Part shown: piece by piece, positions 13,025 to 25,310 of the stretch
Layout: every line of letters begins with the position of its first letter
How positions within the stretch are numbered: position 1 is the first letter of the stretch
Assembly: GCA_958295665.1 (NCBI GenBank)
Contig: OY282560.1
Coordinates: forward strand, 141,786,091-141,850,090
Source of the DNA: Tipula vernalis
Taxonomy: Eukaryota; Arthropoda; Insecta; Diptera; Tipulidae
Length of the DNA stretch: 64,000 nt
Direction: 5' to 3'
Notes under the pieces: model-generated
What the model saw: the letters and a program-made list of their open reading frames with translations, nothing else
What the model was told of the DNA's origin: nothing
The model's database searches: none
Translations under genes and position numbers: made by a program

Positions 13025-13290
13025 TTAATCGAAAACGACCTTAGATTCGGATTGATTCAAGCACCAACCTTCTTTTATTTTCATTCCGCTTAACCGTGGA
13101 AAAATGCGACGCAATTCGATGAACGCATTTCCATTTCGATTCAGCGCTTCTATAAAATTTCTAACTATTCCGAACTTGATACAAAGCGGTGGTAGCAATA
13201 TTTTTTCAATTGACACAAATGGAGTCTCAGCGATGTTATCGTGTCGCAATCTAATGTTCTCAATTTACACCTCTAATAACATTTTGTGAA
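13025..13290 (-). pseudogene. Fragment of a dispersed 'LPPLHIKLGL'-type protein family
   Basis: On the minus strand an open stretch reads RHDNIAETPFVS, then KILLPPLCIKFGIVRNFIEA, LNRNGNAF and RIFPRLSGMKIKEG. I recognise this arrangement (LPPLHIKLGLMKNFVKAL, then FPRLS and KIKEG) as one that recurs in many uncharacterised insect and fish proteins, probably associated with mobile elements. The function is unknown to me. The fragment is about 80 codons, has no convincing start, and is flanked by non-coding AT-rich DNA, so it is a decayed piece. Family recall is from memory and was not searched. Confidence 0.45.
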
Positions 13291-14364
13291 AAGTTTGATC
13301 GATATAAATCAGCGGTTTCATCACTTATTTTGCGGCGATTGGTCATAATTTTGAATTTTCCACACACATAACAAAAGCAATTGAGTTTAAAACATCTATC
13401 CGTATTTCACCAGATTTCACAAGCCGATTTTCACTTTATTTTTTGCGTTCTTGTGCCCCATCATATATTTCAATGAAAAAACTTTTTATTTTTTATTTTA
13501 CATTGTAGTTTTTATTTTTTCCTTATTGTGGCAATTTTTAAACTTTTTTAGAAATATCGATTTCGAGAATAATCTCTTCTTCGGATTTTTTTTATTCTCA
13601 AGCTGTTTATATACTGTTGCATGCGCTGCTGTTTGGCACCCTTGTATACTTCCAGCTATCCTGATCTGTGTAATGTCGGTCCTTTTTTGATTCTGTGTAA
13701 AATGAGCCAAAACATGTCGAAAGCGATATCTCAAAAACGGGGACTAACTTTGAAATGGGACTAGCACCATCGGATTCAGCGTACTCGAATTAGGTTTACC
13801 TCCTGGGTGCCCAGCTGCTTATAAATAAAATTCAGCGATTCAAGCAGAGTGTAATTTAAGCGTAGGTGTAATACACGACATTATTGAAGGAGTATAGCTA
13901 ATTATGTTATTATTAGAATTTTAAAACCATTTTTACATGTAGATGTTTCTTTTTTAATTAAAATGTTTTAAATGGAAAAAGAGATCATTTGATATTAGAA
14001 TCTTAATAAATAAACCACTAGAAATAAAAGAGTTAACATGGCACTAAATTAAAATATTAAGCTTCAGCAGTGAGCAATTTAATCATTTCCTTTAACGGTT
14101 TGTTTGGTGTTTTAGTTCCTAGAAAAAATAAACATTGGAGTTTGTATTTATGTTTAAGAGAAATCTATTCTATCCTTAATACTCAAAAAGCTGATCCAAA
14201 CACAGTATACTTATATACATAAAAATATATTCGGCGAATATAATTTTTGATTTAAGGTATCGGCCTAAATATCATTGGCAGTGGTCCGCTATACTTAAAT
14301 TATCAATTTTATATTATGAACTACCTAAGCAACCGTCTTTATATTTCTGAAGATTTAGTAAGCA
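13291..14364. other. AT-rich spacer, no gene seen
   Basis: No motif-bearing open frame. The last part runs into the left inverted repeat of the element at 14,365. Confidence 0.5.
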
Positions 14365-15297
14365 ACCAGGGGCCGAATTCCGGTTCTATGAGAAATGAGA
14401 ACGAGAAATGATTTAATTTTTTTTTTCTCGACTAGTCAGTTCTCATACTCACCAAAATTCCGATTTCCTTATTGCAGGATGAGCTTCAATTATAGTAAAA
14501 TATTATAGCATGCGTTATTTGGTTTACTGGGTTATTTTTTGACAATATTTGGTTGTAGAAACAAAATTTTATATCAAAATATGAGATATGATTGAGATAC
14601 ATTGTTGAGCTTCTTGTATAAATATACAAAAAATTATAAATAAAAATTAGAGAATTAATAGAAAATTTGTGACCGAAAATATATAAATTTGTGTTACGTA
14701 TTTTAAATTTAGTTGCAACAGTACAATATGTACATATTTACAAAATTCGTGACATGGCGTAATTTTTAAATATTTCCACAGGTTTTTCTGTGGTCCTCTA
14801 ATATAAGTTACAATATTATTAAGAAAGCAAACGACTCGTGTTTCATAAAACTGTGTTGTATTTAAACTATTTCAACAGCTGAGAGTTTATTATAAAAGAT
14901 ACATTTGGAAATATATTGTTGTATTTTAGAAGAACAAACTTCTTTCTGTCTTATGTGTGATGAGTCTCATTTGGGTCAATTAACTTCGTTTTGGTTTAGT
15001 TTGAGTTAACAATAAATTTAGGTCACAAAATTTTCATTATGGGTTTTAAAAATTAAAAAAATGGAAGCTATTTTTTATATATTGTTCATAAAATCTATCT
15101 TTCGATCTAAATAAGACATTTCTCACAGAAAAATATTTCATGGGCTTTTTTGACATTCTTTATGAGTTTTAATTTCTCGGTGATCAAATGGGAATCGCGT
15201 TTCCTGAGTTTTTAGACCAATAGGAATTTTTATACAATTAAAACCCATATTAGAAATTTCTCATAGAACGGGAATTAGATCCCTGGTCTGGTTCTCC
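14365..15297. mobile_element. Non-autonomous TIR element (about 930 bp)
   Basis: The left end ACCAGGGGCCGAATTCCGG, continuing to TTCTATGAGAAAT, is mirrored at the right end, which on the minus strand reads ACCAGGGATCTAATTCCCG and continues to TTCTATGAGAAAT. That gives imperfect terminal inverted repeats of about 32 bp. The inside is AT-rich without coding sequence. The CAGGG start is compatible with a hAT-like origin, but no 8-bp target duplication is visible, so the superfamily is left open. The piggyBac-like element begins about 40 bp downstream. Confidence 0.65.
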
Positions 15298-15338
15298 ATG
15301 TTGGAAAAGAATTTATGAACAATTTTTTTTTTTTGAAA

Positions 15339-18113
15339 CCCTGCGTTACTCTGTCTTGCATGTATGCCATGAATAAATAAACATTCAAAAAAATATTGGA
15401 ACACAATATTTGGATGCAATTTTATTTCGCTTTTTATTCAGTTGAAACGTTGCTTTAAATTTGTTCATAGGTTCTTTATTCGTATAATGTAAAATTTTTG
15501 GCGCAAAAAGTTAATTCTGATGTAAGTCAACAGAGAGACAGCAGTAGTTTAGTGCATTTCTTACGTTTTGTGGTGGTTTACCTATAAAATCTGAAAAAAA
15601 TATTACAAAGTAAGTATTATTTTTATTTATAAAGAAGTGCTAAACTGTTCTAAAGTACTGTTTTGTTATTATTTGGCATTATTTATAAAATATAAGTTTC
15701 TAAAAATATATATTACAGATATGCAATACGAAGTGTAGTTTGAACTAAAATTTAGTTATACATATATGTATGTACGAGTATGTAATACTTGCATAAATGC
15801 AAGATTACGTTCATATCGACTAAAAGTTTCAAAAGGCGTTTTAACGTGATATTGCATATATGTATGTAATGATTTTATACTGAACAATACTACAACACTA
15901 AATTCTGACAATAAGTTCATTCTTTGAAGGCTTCAGAATGAGCCGAAGAAAAGCCCTCACCGAAGAAGAAATATTAAAAATTATTGATAGTTGGAGCGAT
16001 AGTGAGGACGAACTTTATGATGATGAAGGGAACGATAATGATGATAATAATAATACTGCATTTGAAGTACAAATCACTCGGTAGAACGATATCAACCAGA
16101 CAATACCAGCAACACCAGAGGAGCCATTGGTTGTTGAAAATATGCCTATTGATTTTGTCGGTGATATGGAATTCCCTTTAAACACCTTCAAACACTGGCC
16201 CACCAACAGGAACTTCTACGTCACAAAAACAAAAAAATTTATGGCGCTGCCAAGATTTTTCTAAAGACGAGAATGACATAGGCTTTCAAGGCGACGAATC
16301 ACTTCCCGACGAATATTTAGATTTATAACACCTTACGCGTGTTTTAATTTTTTTTTTCGATGATAATTTGATAAATCTAATTGTTAACGAATCCAATTCG
16401 TACGCATCACAAAAAAATATTAAAAACACAAAATTTACCACTGAATTGGAAATTCGAAAATTTTTAGGAATTTGTGTTTTAATGTCGGTTATTCAAATAC
16501 CTAACTGTCGCCGCTATTGGAATAATTTAGCTGGAAATCAATTTATTCAACAAATTTTAGCAAATTTTGAACGAGTAAGACAAATGTGGCACTTCAATGA
16601 CGACGAGAAAGCGCTGCCAAAAGAAAGCGCAATCCAAATTACGATCGCTTCTACAAAATTCGCCCTGTAGTCGAGGCACTCCAAAATAATTTTAGAAAAA
16701 TTCCTTTGGAGTTATGCCTTGCGGTTGACGAGCAGCTTTGTTCAACTAAAACTAAGAGTGCATTGAAACAATATCTACCCAACAAACCCCATAAATGGGG
16801 ATACAAATTATTTGTACTGCCGGGTGTTTCAGGATTTTTTTATAATTTTGAGACATATTCGGGTAAGGAGAATGATCCAAGAAAAAGATATCCTGCAGAA
16901 AAAGATTTGGATGCCAGTGCTAATATCGTAATACGTTTGGTCAGACATCAAAGTTCCGAGACATCAAAATTATCGAGTGTTTTTTGACAATTATTACTCG
17001 TCGGTACCACTATGTAGTCGTTGAATTGTCGAAAATGGGCATTTTGTGCCTAGGTACTACACTTCGGAGTCAAATTCCAAATACAAAGCTCCCCACTGAT
17101 AAAGATTTAAAAACGAGCAATGGAGGAACATCGGTAGATTCACCGCAAGAATTGACAATGTGGAAGTGACTACTGTTGCATGGAAGGATAATTATATCGT
17201 AATTTTAATTTCAAACTTCATGGGTTGTAACCCGATACAAACTTCCGACCGATTTGACAGAAAACTGAAATCAAAAATAATTATTGATTGCCCAAGAATA
17301 ATCAAAGAATACAACAAGTACATGGGCGGAGTTGATCTTCTCGGTAGCTATATCGGAAGGTATAAAATATTGTTACGATGTAAAAAGTGGTATTCTTGGC
17401 TCTTATACAAACGTATTTTAAATTATAGGTTTAGCAAAATTTCGATTGGAACTTGGCGAGGTGTTGTGCGAATACCAACAGAAACGTCTGAGATCAATAA
17501 ACTTTTAGAACTAAAACGGAAGAAGGCAACAAGCTCCCCTATTCCAGTTAAGTAAATACGAACAGATGGTGTGTGCCACCGTCCTCTATGGAATGAAAAG
17601 AGACTGCAATGCAAGTTGCCAACTTGTAAGGGTTTAACAACATTCGTCACATGCGAGAAATGTGTAACCGCCTTGTGCTTCAATAAAAATCGAAATTGCT
17701 TCAATCAGTTTCATTTGTGTGAAGACAAGTCGAAATCTTCTCGTATGCTTATTTTATCCTATTTACTAAATATACAAATATGATAACAGAGGATCCTAAC
17801 TGAATTATTTTAGTAAGCTAACTTACTATGTGATTAATTTTATAATTTTGTTTTTATAATTTTACGGTAAATAAATGAATTTTTGATACTACATTGTACT
17901 TGTCTTTTATTCCTTACAAGAAGATGGAATTTTTAAAAATTTTGAATAGACGCTTCATATTACATACATATATGTAAGTAACGAAAAATTTGATTTTCCG
18001 GAAAAACAGAGTCAATTATAAAGAAAATAATCATAGTTTCATCTTAAGGAATGCGTTACTCAAATGAAAATAATTGTTTTTATCGCATAAAAAAAAAGTC
18101 AAGTAACGAAGGG
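15339..18113 (+). mobile_element. piggyBac-like DNA transposon (2,775 bp)
   Basis: The left end CCCTGCGTTACT (15,339-15,350) and the right end AGTAACGAAGGG (18,102-18,113) form 12-bp inverted repeats with one mismatch. The right end is followed directly by TTAA (18,114-18,117), the piggyBac target. The left side reads GAAA, a decayed TTAA. Between them lies a recognisable piggyBac-type transposase. Size, TIR start (CCCT), TTAA target and coding content all agree with the superfamily. Confidence 0.85.
15938..17783 (+). pseudogene. piggyBac-type transposase (DDE_Tnp_1_7), frameshifted
   Basis: The ATG at 15,938 opens an acidic N-terminus (MSRRKALTEEEILKII, then DSEDE and N/D-rich) interrupted by a TAG at 16,082-16,084. 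The central domain follows in several frames: a block ending QMWHFNDDEKALPKE (about 16,590-16,620), LCLAVDEQL (first catalytic Asp, about 16,715), FFDNYYSSVPL (second Asp, about 16,980, spanning a frameshift) and KYMGGVDLLGSYIGRYKI (third Asp, about 17,317-17,370). After a stop at 17,555 a C-terminal cysteine-rich tail reads CKLPTCKG, CEKC and CFNKNRNCF. The family cuts and pastes its element at TTAA. All three Asp codons survive, but stops and frameshifts make this copy inactive. Confidence 0.85.
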
Positions 18114-18117
18114 TTAA

Positions 18118-20490
18118 TGGTACCGACCGCAGTATCATTAGTGGTGTTCCGCAATATTTCCTGAAGTGGGTTTTATTTTATTTCAGAAAGTTCACCCCAA
18201 ATGATACGACCCAACGAATTCTTCTCAGATGCAATATTTCAATATTTAAAAAAAAATCATTGTCTAGCGGGCATGTTCCATTTGGTGCTGGAAACGTAGT
18301 AAAACCTTGGTTTGGTGAAATTTGTTGATTTTTGGTTTCTATTTTTGAACCAATAGTGTCCCGCAATAATTCTTGAATTCTAGCCATGTTTTATTTAGGA
18401 TATTCTATCCCAGCCCCAAATGGAACTTCTGCGATTAATGGTGTGATTTCACCACTGTCGTGGTTTTTTAAGTCGAAATGTTCTGGTTTTTGAAACTAGG
18501 CCTTTTTTGACCTGGTCAGATTCACAACTTACTCGGGATTATCAATATTGTCGTCCAAAATTTGAATTACATTGTAAGCCAGCATTTTCGCTTTATTATT
18601 TATTATACACGAGGTATTTTTGTTATCACACTAATAAACTAAGATTACAAAACACTATTTTTTATTACTGTACGGCCAGTATAGTTTTCATTTTTCCGGT
18701 TAATTGTACTCTGTCATAGTTTCTGGCCACCTCATCTTATGAGTCTTCATTGTAAATTTCGGTTAAATTAACTTTAAAATTTATTGATTTAAACTCTACA
18801 GCAGCACCTGTTTATTTGATATCAAATAAAATCGAATCTATCCAATAAATAAAAACTCACCAGTATTAATCTCGTTTTTATTTTCTTCAGAGTAGGCGTA
18901 TAAACTTTACAATAAATCAACTGAAAACAACTCAATTTAATTAAATATTTGCCCAAAAACCGAAATCTGGTTAAATGATTTATTTTCAAACCATTTGCGA
19001 ATCTTTTCATCGTATCTTTCTACCAAATGGACAAAAAAAATGTAATCAAAACATATCAAATTACTTCGGGCCAAATGTAATAAATTCAATATAAATGTAT
19101 TATGGATATAACCAAAAAAAACCAATATTATATGTTTAATCAAAATTAAAACTAAAACCAACAATTATTATTGATCTTTTATACAAACATATGTATACAT
19201 ACATATCTGTACTCTTTTATATTGGTTTTTATCGCAAATTTCGATTAAAATAAAATACAATTTAATTAGTTTTGACTTAAATGATGCTGTCTTATTTGTG
19301 TATGCTTTCAGCATTGCTGATTATTCAGTTTGCCGCTCCTTCGTTCATTTCCTAATGGAATGTTACAAACAAAAAACAAAAAAATCTTGTTAAATGATAA
19401 GATCTAAGGAATACAAAGTATATACTCTTCCCTACACACATGAATATTCTCATATATGGGTATGTGGATAAATTAGCTCTAATTTTCCTATTCACACTTT
19501 GCTATATATTTATATCTATGATTCAGCTCCATTATAATTTTACGCTTTATTTAAAAATTGCACTTTCCTGTTTACGTTTGTGCTTATTTTAATATTGCAC
19601 ATTGCATAAATGAATGAATTATTCATCTTCGTTTCGTTCTGGTTTTATCGCAAAAAAAAATATCTTGGTTTTTTTTATGTTTTTGTACTTTTTTTTCAAT
19701 CTTAATCTAACTAAGGAAATATAACGTACACATATATTTTTGCTACAAATAAATATTTAAGACAAGTAGTGTATATATATAGTAAACGAATAAACACATA
19801 TTTCATTTTGGTATTTCTTCCGATGCTAAAATAAGCAGATTTGATTTTTATCTTGAAGAATGGTACAGTATTGTATAAGAAATACATTTTTCTTACTTAA
19901 ACATAAATAAAAGACGATTTGAATTATTTTTTTTTTATAAATTTATATTTAAATCGGTAACATTTTTGTTTACTTCAGAGTTGATGGATTGTGATTAATA
20001 TTTTATTAAGATTTAACCATAATTTATCGTATGCTTGTCCGAGATAAATTAATCTTTCAGCGCAAAAACTAAAGAAATTATATTTATATTACAAATATTG
20101 ATTGCAAATTTTATGGTGTCACCAGGTCAAAAAAAATTTACCTTTGTAAAAACCAAAAAATATAGAAAACCAATATTATCTTGTTAATCTAATAAATAAA
20201 CATACACATAATATATGTTTACTTTGTAAGACTAAACTTTGTGTGATTAGCGATGCGATCTAATTAAATTTTGTATAAAATCATACATGTTTGATAGTTA
20301 AGTTATTCTAATTTTATTCTATTTTATGCATCGATTTTTAAACAAAACAATCACCCAGTGATAATTGCCAACAAAATAAAATGCGATATATGCAAAAGTG
20401 CATATTATGCACTTTAATAGTATTACAGATAAAAATACTAAGAATTAATTTATATTAACAGGCTAAATTTTAGTTGAAACGTTAATTTTA
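18118..20490. other. AT-rich sequence, no gene assigned
   Basis: Mostly AT-rich with homopolymers. A 69-codon minus-strand frame at 18,178-18,387 (MARIQELLRDTIGSK...) has fairly protein-like composition, but I do not recognise it and it has no neighbouring exon. It may be a piece of a decayed element. Confidence 0.4.
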
Positions 20491-20492
20491 AG

Positions 20493-20646
20493 TGATAATC
20501 ATCTTAAAAATTCGAAAACATTGGCCGCCCAATCGTATACGTAATTCAGTTGAAAGAAATGAAAAATATGTTACTGTCGATTGCAGTGCACAAGAGTGGA
20601 GAGAAAATCAGCAAACAGTTACCGGCACCACCAGTCGCAAATTACA
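20493..20646 (+). CDS. Possible isolated exon of unknown host gene
   Basis: An open stretch in one frame reads RKHWPPNRIRNSVERNEKYV, then TVDCSAQEWREN, QQTVTGTTSRK and LQRARSSSR. It is balanced in composition and less AT-rich than its surroundings, unlike the random frames nearby. An AG at 20,491-20,492 could act as splice acceptor, though the pyrimidine tract is weak, and no good GT donor follows the serine run. I do not recognise the protein. The sequence just after it (GGCCTGGGCAACCTGC) looks like the end of a hAT-type repeat, which may have removed the donor. It could equally be a decayed element. Confidence 0.25.
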
Positions 20647-20799
20647 AAGGGCACGATCATCTTCTAGGATAGGCCTGGGCAACCTGCCTGCGGCCTCACA
20701 TTTCAATTTCTTGCGACGCGAGAAAAATACTTTGCTCCTAAACCGCATGCGGCCCCAGCATATAATTGTTTTAAATTTGACATTTTAAATTTTTATCGT

Positions 20800-21060
20800 T
20801 TAAATTTTTATGGATTTTTCCGCTTTGAACGCACTTTTTATGATATAATATAGAATTGAACGCACATTTTATGGTGCATCTCTATTACTTTTTTTTTTGT
20901 AAATATTTCATGGCTGTGTTTCTCTCAACCAATTACAACATACATTCTTGTCAAATGATCGATATTTGAACAATTTTATTGGCGTACATCAGCCATTTGA
21001 AACGGGAAAAATTCTACTCATATTTTTGTTTAACATATTACGAAACTTTGTGCACAAGAC
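20800..21060. other. AT-rich spacer before the gypsy LTR
   Basis: No coding signal is seen. Confidence 0.4.
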
Positions 21061-21493
21061 TGTTATAATCCATCCGTGACTTTGAATTATATATTTATTA
21101 TATATTAGTATTATAAACCATTAGTATTAGTGTTAAGTCTTATAATTCTGTTTAATACTTTTGGTGCCTTATATACTTTGAGACTCATGTATATGTGTTA
21201 CATGTAGACTTGCTGCATACAAAATATTAGGTACAAATACTTACGTAGATTATTATATATTTTGGGATCGATAAAAAAAAAATTGGATAATAATCGATTC
21301 GGTCGCCTTAAGCTTTGCATTAAATAATTTAACCAAAATACCTTTTTTTTTTGTTTAATAATAAATACCATTGAAATATCACAAAAATTATCAGTGTTTC
21401 AATTAAAATATCTGAAAGTGAGTGTAAAGATTACTATAATTCCACATTTGGTACACATTCCATATCTAAATCACACAGCAGACACTTATAACA
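21061..21493 (+). repeat. Putative 5' LTR of a gypsy-type element
   Basis: This 433-bp segment starts TGTTATAA and ends TTATAACA, a perfect 8-bp terminal inverted repeat with TG...CA ends. Immediately after it comes TTTGGTGACAGCGG, the kind of primer-binding region that follows insect gypsy LTRs. Gypsy gag then begins about 1 kb downstream. I found no matching 3' LTR in the window, so the start is inferred from the inverted repeat alone. Confidence 0.6.
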
Positions 21494-22149
21494 TTTGGTG
21501 ACAGCGGAAAACTAGCGGAAGGCTAGCGGAAAATTACCGTTCAAAGTTACAGTACTTTCTGAAAACGGAACTCAACGTAAAAGTTCAAGTAAAACACCTA
21601 TTAGGTGTCCAAAGTTTCATTTATATGTCAAGGCCAGCTCAACAATATTTGTTGGTTCCAAATTTAACATTTTGAGAACAAAATTTGAAAAAAAAGCTGT
21701 TATATCAGAAACATAATTTTGCCTTATCATCAGCATCATAACGTGGAAACGGCTCATTACATTTCATCAACAAACGGTTCAATTAAAATCGGGATTTCAT
21801 TGGTTACCATAATCACATCATTAATTCGCATATTATGGACACTCCACAATTTTAAACAGCATCATCATCTTATATGTTACAGTAAACCACATTTCCAGCA
21901 ATAGCAGTATCAACAAGTGAAAACCAACATTACAGTTTAATAAATAGCTGTACCTTATCATCATTCCAACCTGGTATAGGTAAAATATCTATGTTTGAAA
22001 TTATTTTTTTTAGCATTAATTTCTAATTCTATTTTTTATATTTTTTTAATATTATTTGGTAAATCTGATAAATCACCGATTTGAGGAGCTCAATTATATT
22101 CATGTGCTTATGAGCAAGAGATTCATTTACAGGACAAAATAATTATTAT

Positions 22150-24267
22150 TGATAACGATGAATAAGATGCTGAACAACAGGAAACCGTAAGTAATATTTT
22201 GATTAGTGATAGTTTAGATAAGTCTGATTGTAAGCTCGAAGCTCAATTCATCTCTGAAATAAGTCTTGAGTGTACTGATTCTGACGATTCTCCTAATTCC
22301 GCTCATTCCGTAAAATTTGAACCTCAGGTGAATTCAAGTCTTAGTAATTTCGAAACTAATCAAGGTATGTCGCTAAATATTGACCATGTGTTAAGATTTC
22401 GATGGTTCGGTTAGCTTGCTATGTAAATATATAAATATGTGTGAATTTTTTTATAAGCCTCTGAGGAAAAGACCAAAAAAATACATTTCTACAAATTGTT
22501 TAATCGAAACTTTCTGCTTGAGCTTACGAATTAATCTTATATAAGACGATCGAAACGTGGGAAGGTTTGAAAACAGAGTTGACGTTGCAGTTTAAAGACT
22601 CTCGATCAGTCGAGCAACTGCAAATTGAACTCATTAAGCATGTTCAAGGTCAAAATGAAAACGTTCGTATGTTCGCGCGCAATATTGAGAAAACATTATC
22701 TGCAATTAATAGTGCTTGCGTACGTAGGGAATGCGAAAAGAGTGCTGGAGTAATAAATAGCTTGAACGAAGTATCTGCATTACGCTCGTTTCAAGACGGA
22801 CTACATCATTCCATTGCGGTCATAGTGAAAGCCTGTCGGTTCAAGACACTAAAGGAAGCTGTCGATAAAGCCATAGAAGAGGATATGTCATTTATGAACA
22901 AACCCAGATTTCAGTCAACGTTTATTAAATGTCAATTATGTTCCAAAGTAGGTCACATCGCTAAAGATTGTTTCCAACTGAACAAGCCATGTTCAACTCA
23001 TACTTCAATCTCACCAAATTTTCGGAATTGCGTGCCCAGTAATGGAAAACCAGTGACAAACTTTCAAACTAGCACAATTCCAGTGAGGTGTTTATATTGT
23101 AAAAATATAGGACATTTGCTGAAAGATTGCAGAAAGCGGATATATAATAATCAGCGAAGAGAAAATTCGAATTCACCTTCACACACAACTCGTTCAGAAC
23201 ATCAGGATACAGTTGTCCGAGTTCAAAACCTGTAAATCTGTGCCGTTCTTTCTCTACTCCCTCTGAACTGAGCGTAAAATTATCGGATTGTTTAGAAACA
23301 ATCTTGTCGAAAACCATTTTGAAAATAATTTTGAATATGATATTTCCGTACTAAATTTGTTTGATGAGAATAATTTCGAGGTTGCCACTAATTCTACTAA
23401 TTCTGAGCTTAAATCTGTTAGTGGAGATATCGATTTGTCATCTGCCGTATCCGTTAATAATGAAAAGATCGAAACCAATCAACCAACGTCTAATGAATAC
23501 CCCAAAATACTATACCAGTCATCAAATAATAATTCCGAAAATGCAAAATACGTCACTTTAAATATGCACATATCAGATCACCCTATTTTATACTTTCTTA
23601 TTGACACAGGAGCGGATGTCAGTCTTATAAAAAATTCAGTTAAACCTAGAGCAATTTGTCATCCCGAGTTTAATTGTCAAATAAAGGGCATTACGTCAGA
23701 AAAAATTTAATCGTTAGCACTTTGTCACAGTAAATTATTAGTAGGTGATTCAAAAATTGACCAGATAATTCATTTGGTTCTGGATCATTACCAATTCAGT
23801 CAGAAGGTATTTTAGGAAAAGACTTCCTGCAAGACAATAAATGTATTATCGATTACAATAGTTCTTCTCTTCAATTTTCGTTTCAAGGTGTAGAACATCA
23901 GTTACCGCTTTGTGGGTTGCCGAAATCAGTTGTGGAGCTAGAAATTTCCAACGGCGAAACACTTCCTCCCCGAGTCGAAAAGATTATACACGTTCCTAAT
24001 CCTTGTTAAATTAACAAAGTTTAGTTAATACAAACGATTACGCGATTAACGTCGGACAGATTAAAATAAGTTTTGAATCGGTTAATTCCTATGAACTTTT
24101 CAACATTGGAAGTTGGAATCCGAACATAGAAGACGGATTAAAGAAACTCGGCAATAATCTAAATTTCAGCCATCTAAATGGAAAAGAAAAATCATCTATA
24201 TTGGAAATTTGTCGCGATTTCAATGATGTATTTTATTTAGAGGGCGATACTCTGACAACTACTGATG
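22150..24267 (+). pseudogene. Gypsy-type gag and protease, truncated before RT
   Basis: A first acidic block (22,199-22,414) is followed, out of frame, by the Gag core. That core runs from about 22,542 (TWEGLKTELTLQFKDSRS) to 23,235 and carries two CCHC knuckles, CQLCSKVGHIAKDC near 22,930 and CLYCKNIGHLLKDC near 23,090. The protease lies at 23,288-23,710 with the active-site motif LIDTGADVSLI (about 23,608), then ILGKDFLQDNKC near 23,810. The reading then reaches the pre-RT linker (EICRDFNDVFYLEGD at about 24,205) and stops being gypsy near 24,267, where Jockey LINE sequence takes over. RT, RNase H and integrase are absent here. Frameshifts and stops make it non-functional. Confidence 0.8.
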
Positions 24268-24269
24268 CT

Positions 24270-25310
24270 TGCTGCTCACTGTTTTGCAACAAACACTCAA
24301 AAATTGATCAAGTACACAGATTAACCAGAATAATTGAGAAAGCATTAGAGGAGAAAAAAGTCTGTTCAACAGTATTTCTAGACGTTGCACAAGCGTTTGA
24401 TAGAGTGTGGTATGAAGGACTTAACCACAAGTTAAGGAATTTTCTACCAATGCAATTTGCTAAGATACTGGAATCTTACTTGAAAGATAGGTTCTTCAGA
24501 ACTAAGTTAAATGATACATTTTCTGAATTGAAAGAAATCAATGCAGGAGTTCCGCAGGGCAGTGTATTAGGACAGGTTTTATTCCTACTGTATACACTTA
24601 TGATCTTCCTACATTATAAAACTAAACAGTGACAACTTTTGCACATGATACGGCGATCTTTGCTGTTGGAAAAAGCAACGAAGAATCAACACAGAAGTTG
24701 CAATCAGCTATAACTCAAATATATAAATGGACAAAAAGATGGAGAATAAAACTAAATGAAGCTAAATCAGTTCACATCAACTTTACAAACAGACGAATCG
24801 AACATATTCCGATTACCATAAATCGGGAAATAATACCGCATGCGAACACAGCTAAGTATCTCGGCATGACCCTGGATGCTAAACTACGATGGAAAGCCCA
24901 CGTCAAGAAGAAAAGTCAAAAATGAAGACTTAAATACAGAAAAATGTATTGGCTGATCGAAATAAACTCTTATTTATCAACATACTACAAGCTTCTACTT
25001 TATAAGCAAATATTGAAATCGATTTGGACATATGGTATTCAGCTTTGGGGTTGTACCAAACAGAGCAACATAAATATCATCCAAAGATTTCAGAATATGG
25101 TATTAAGGAACATCGTTGATGCACCTTGGTATGTCAGGAACAATGACCTTCATAGGTCCCATAAAGTGAACCTCATCTTAAACGAAATCCAGGGAAAAGC
25201 ACGGAGACTTGAAGAAAGGCTCCGATTCCCGACTCCCTCCCAACGATTGTTTGGTATCTATTAATCTATTCAATCTGCTATGCTCTCATTTTTTTCGCAA
25301 TAAACATATA
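24270..25310 (+). mobile_element. 5'-truncated Jockey LINE (copy 2) joined to gypsy pol
   Basis: From about 24,280 the reading is Jockey reverse transcriptase: KIDQVHRLTRIIEKALEEKK, then TVFLDVAQAFDRVW and AGVPQGSVLG. After a frameshift at about 24,630 it continues with FAHDTAIFAVG, where the catalytic FADD has become FAHD. The C-terminal part (24,629-25,264) contains AKYLGMTLDAKLRW and YGIQLWGC. AATAAA near 25,300 marks a probable 3' end, without a clear A-tail. The first Jockey residues share one open frame (24,201-24,632) with the gypsy linker, giving a chimeric ORF. It is closest to copy 3 at 56.4 kb. Confidence 0.83.

Noticed and set aside
20665..20760. hAT-type end (GGCCTGGGCAACCTGC) and a matching partner
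   Set aside because: A second inverted end could not be found, so no element is called.
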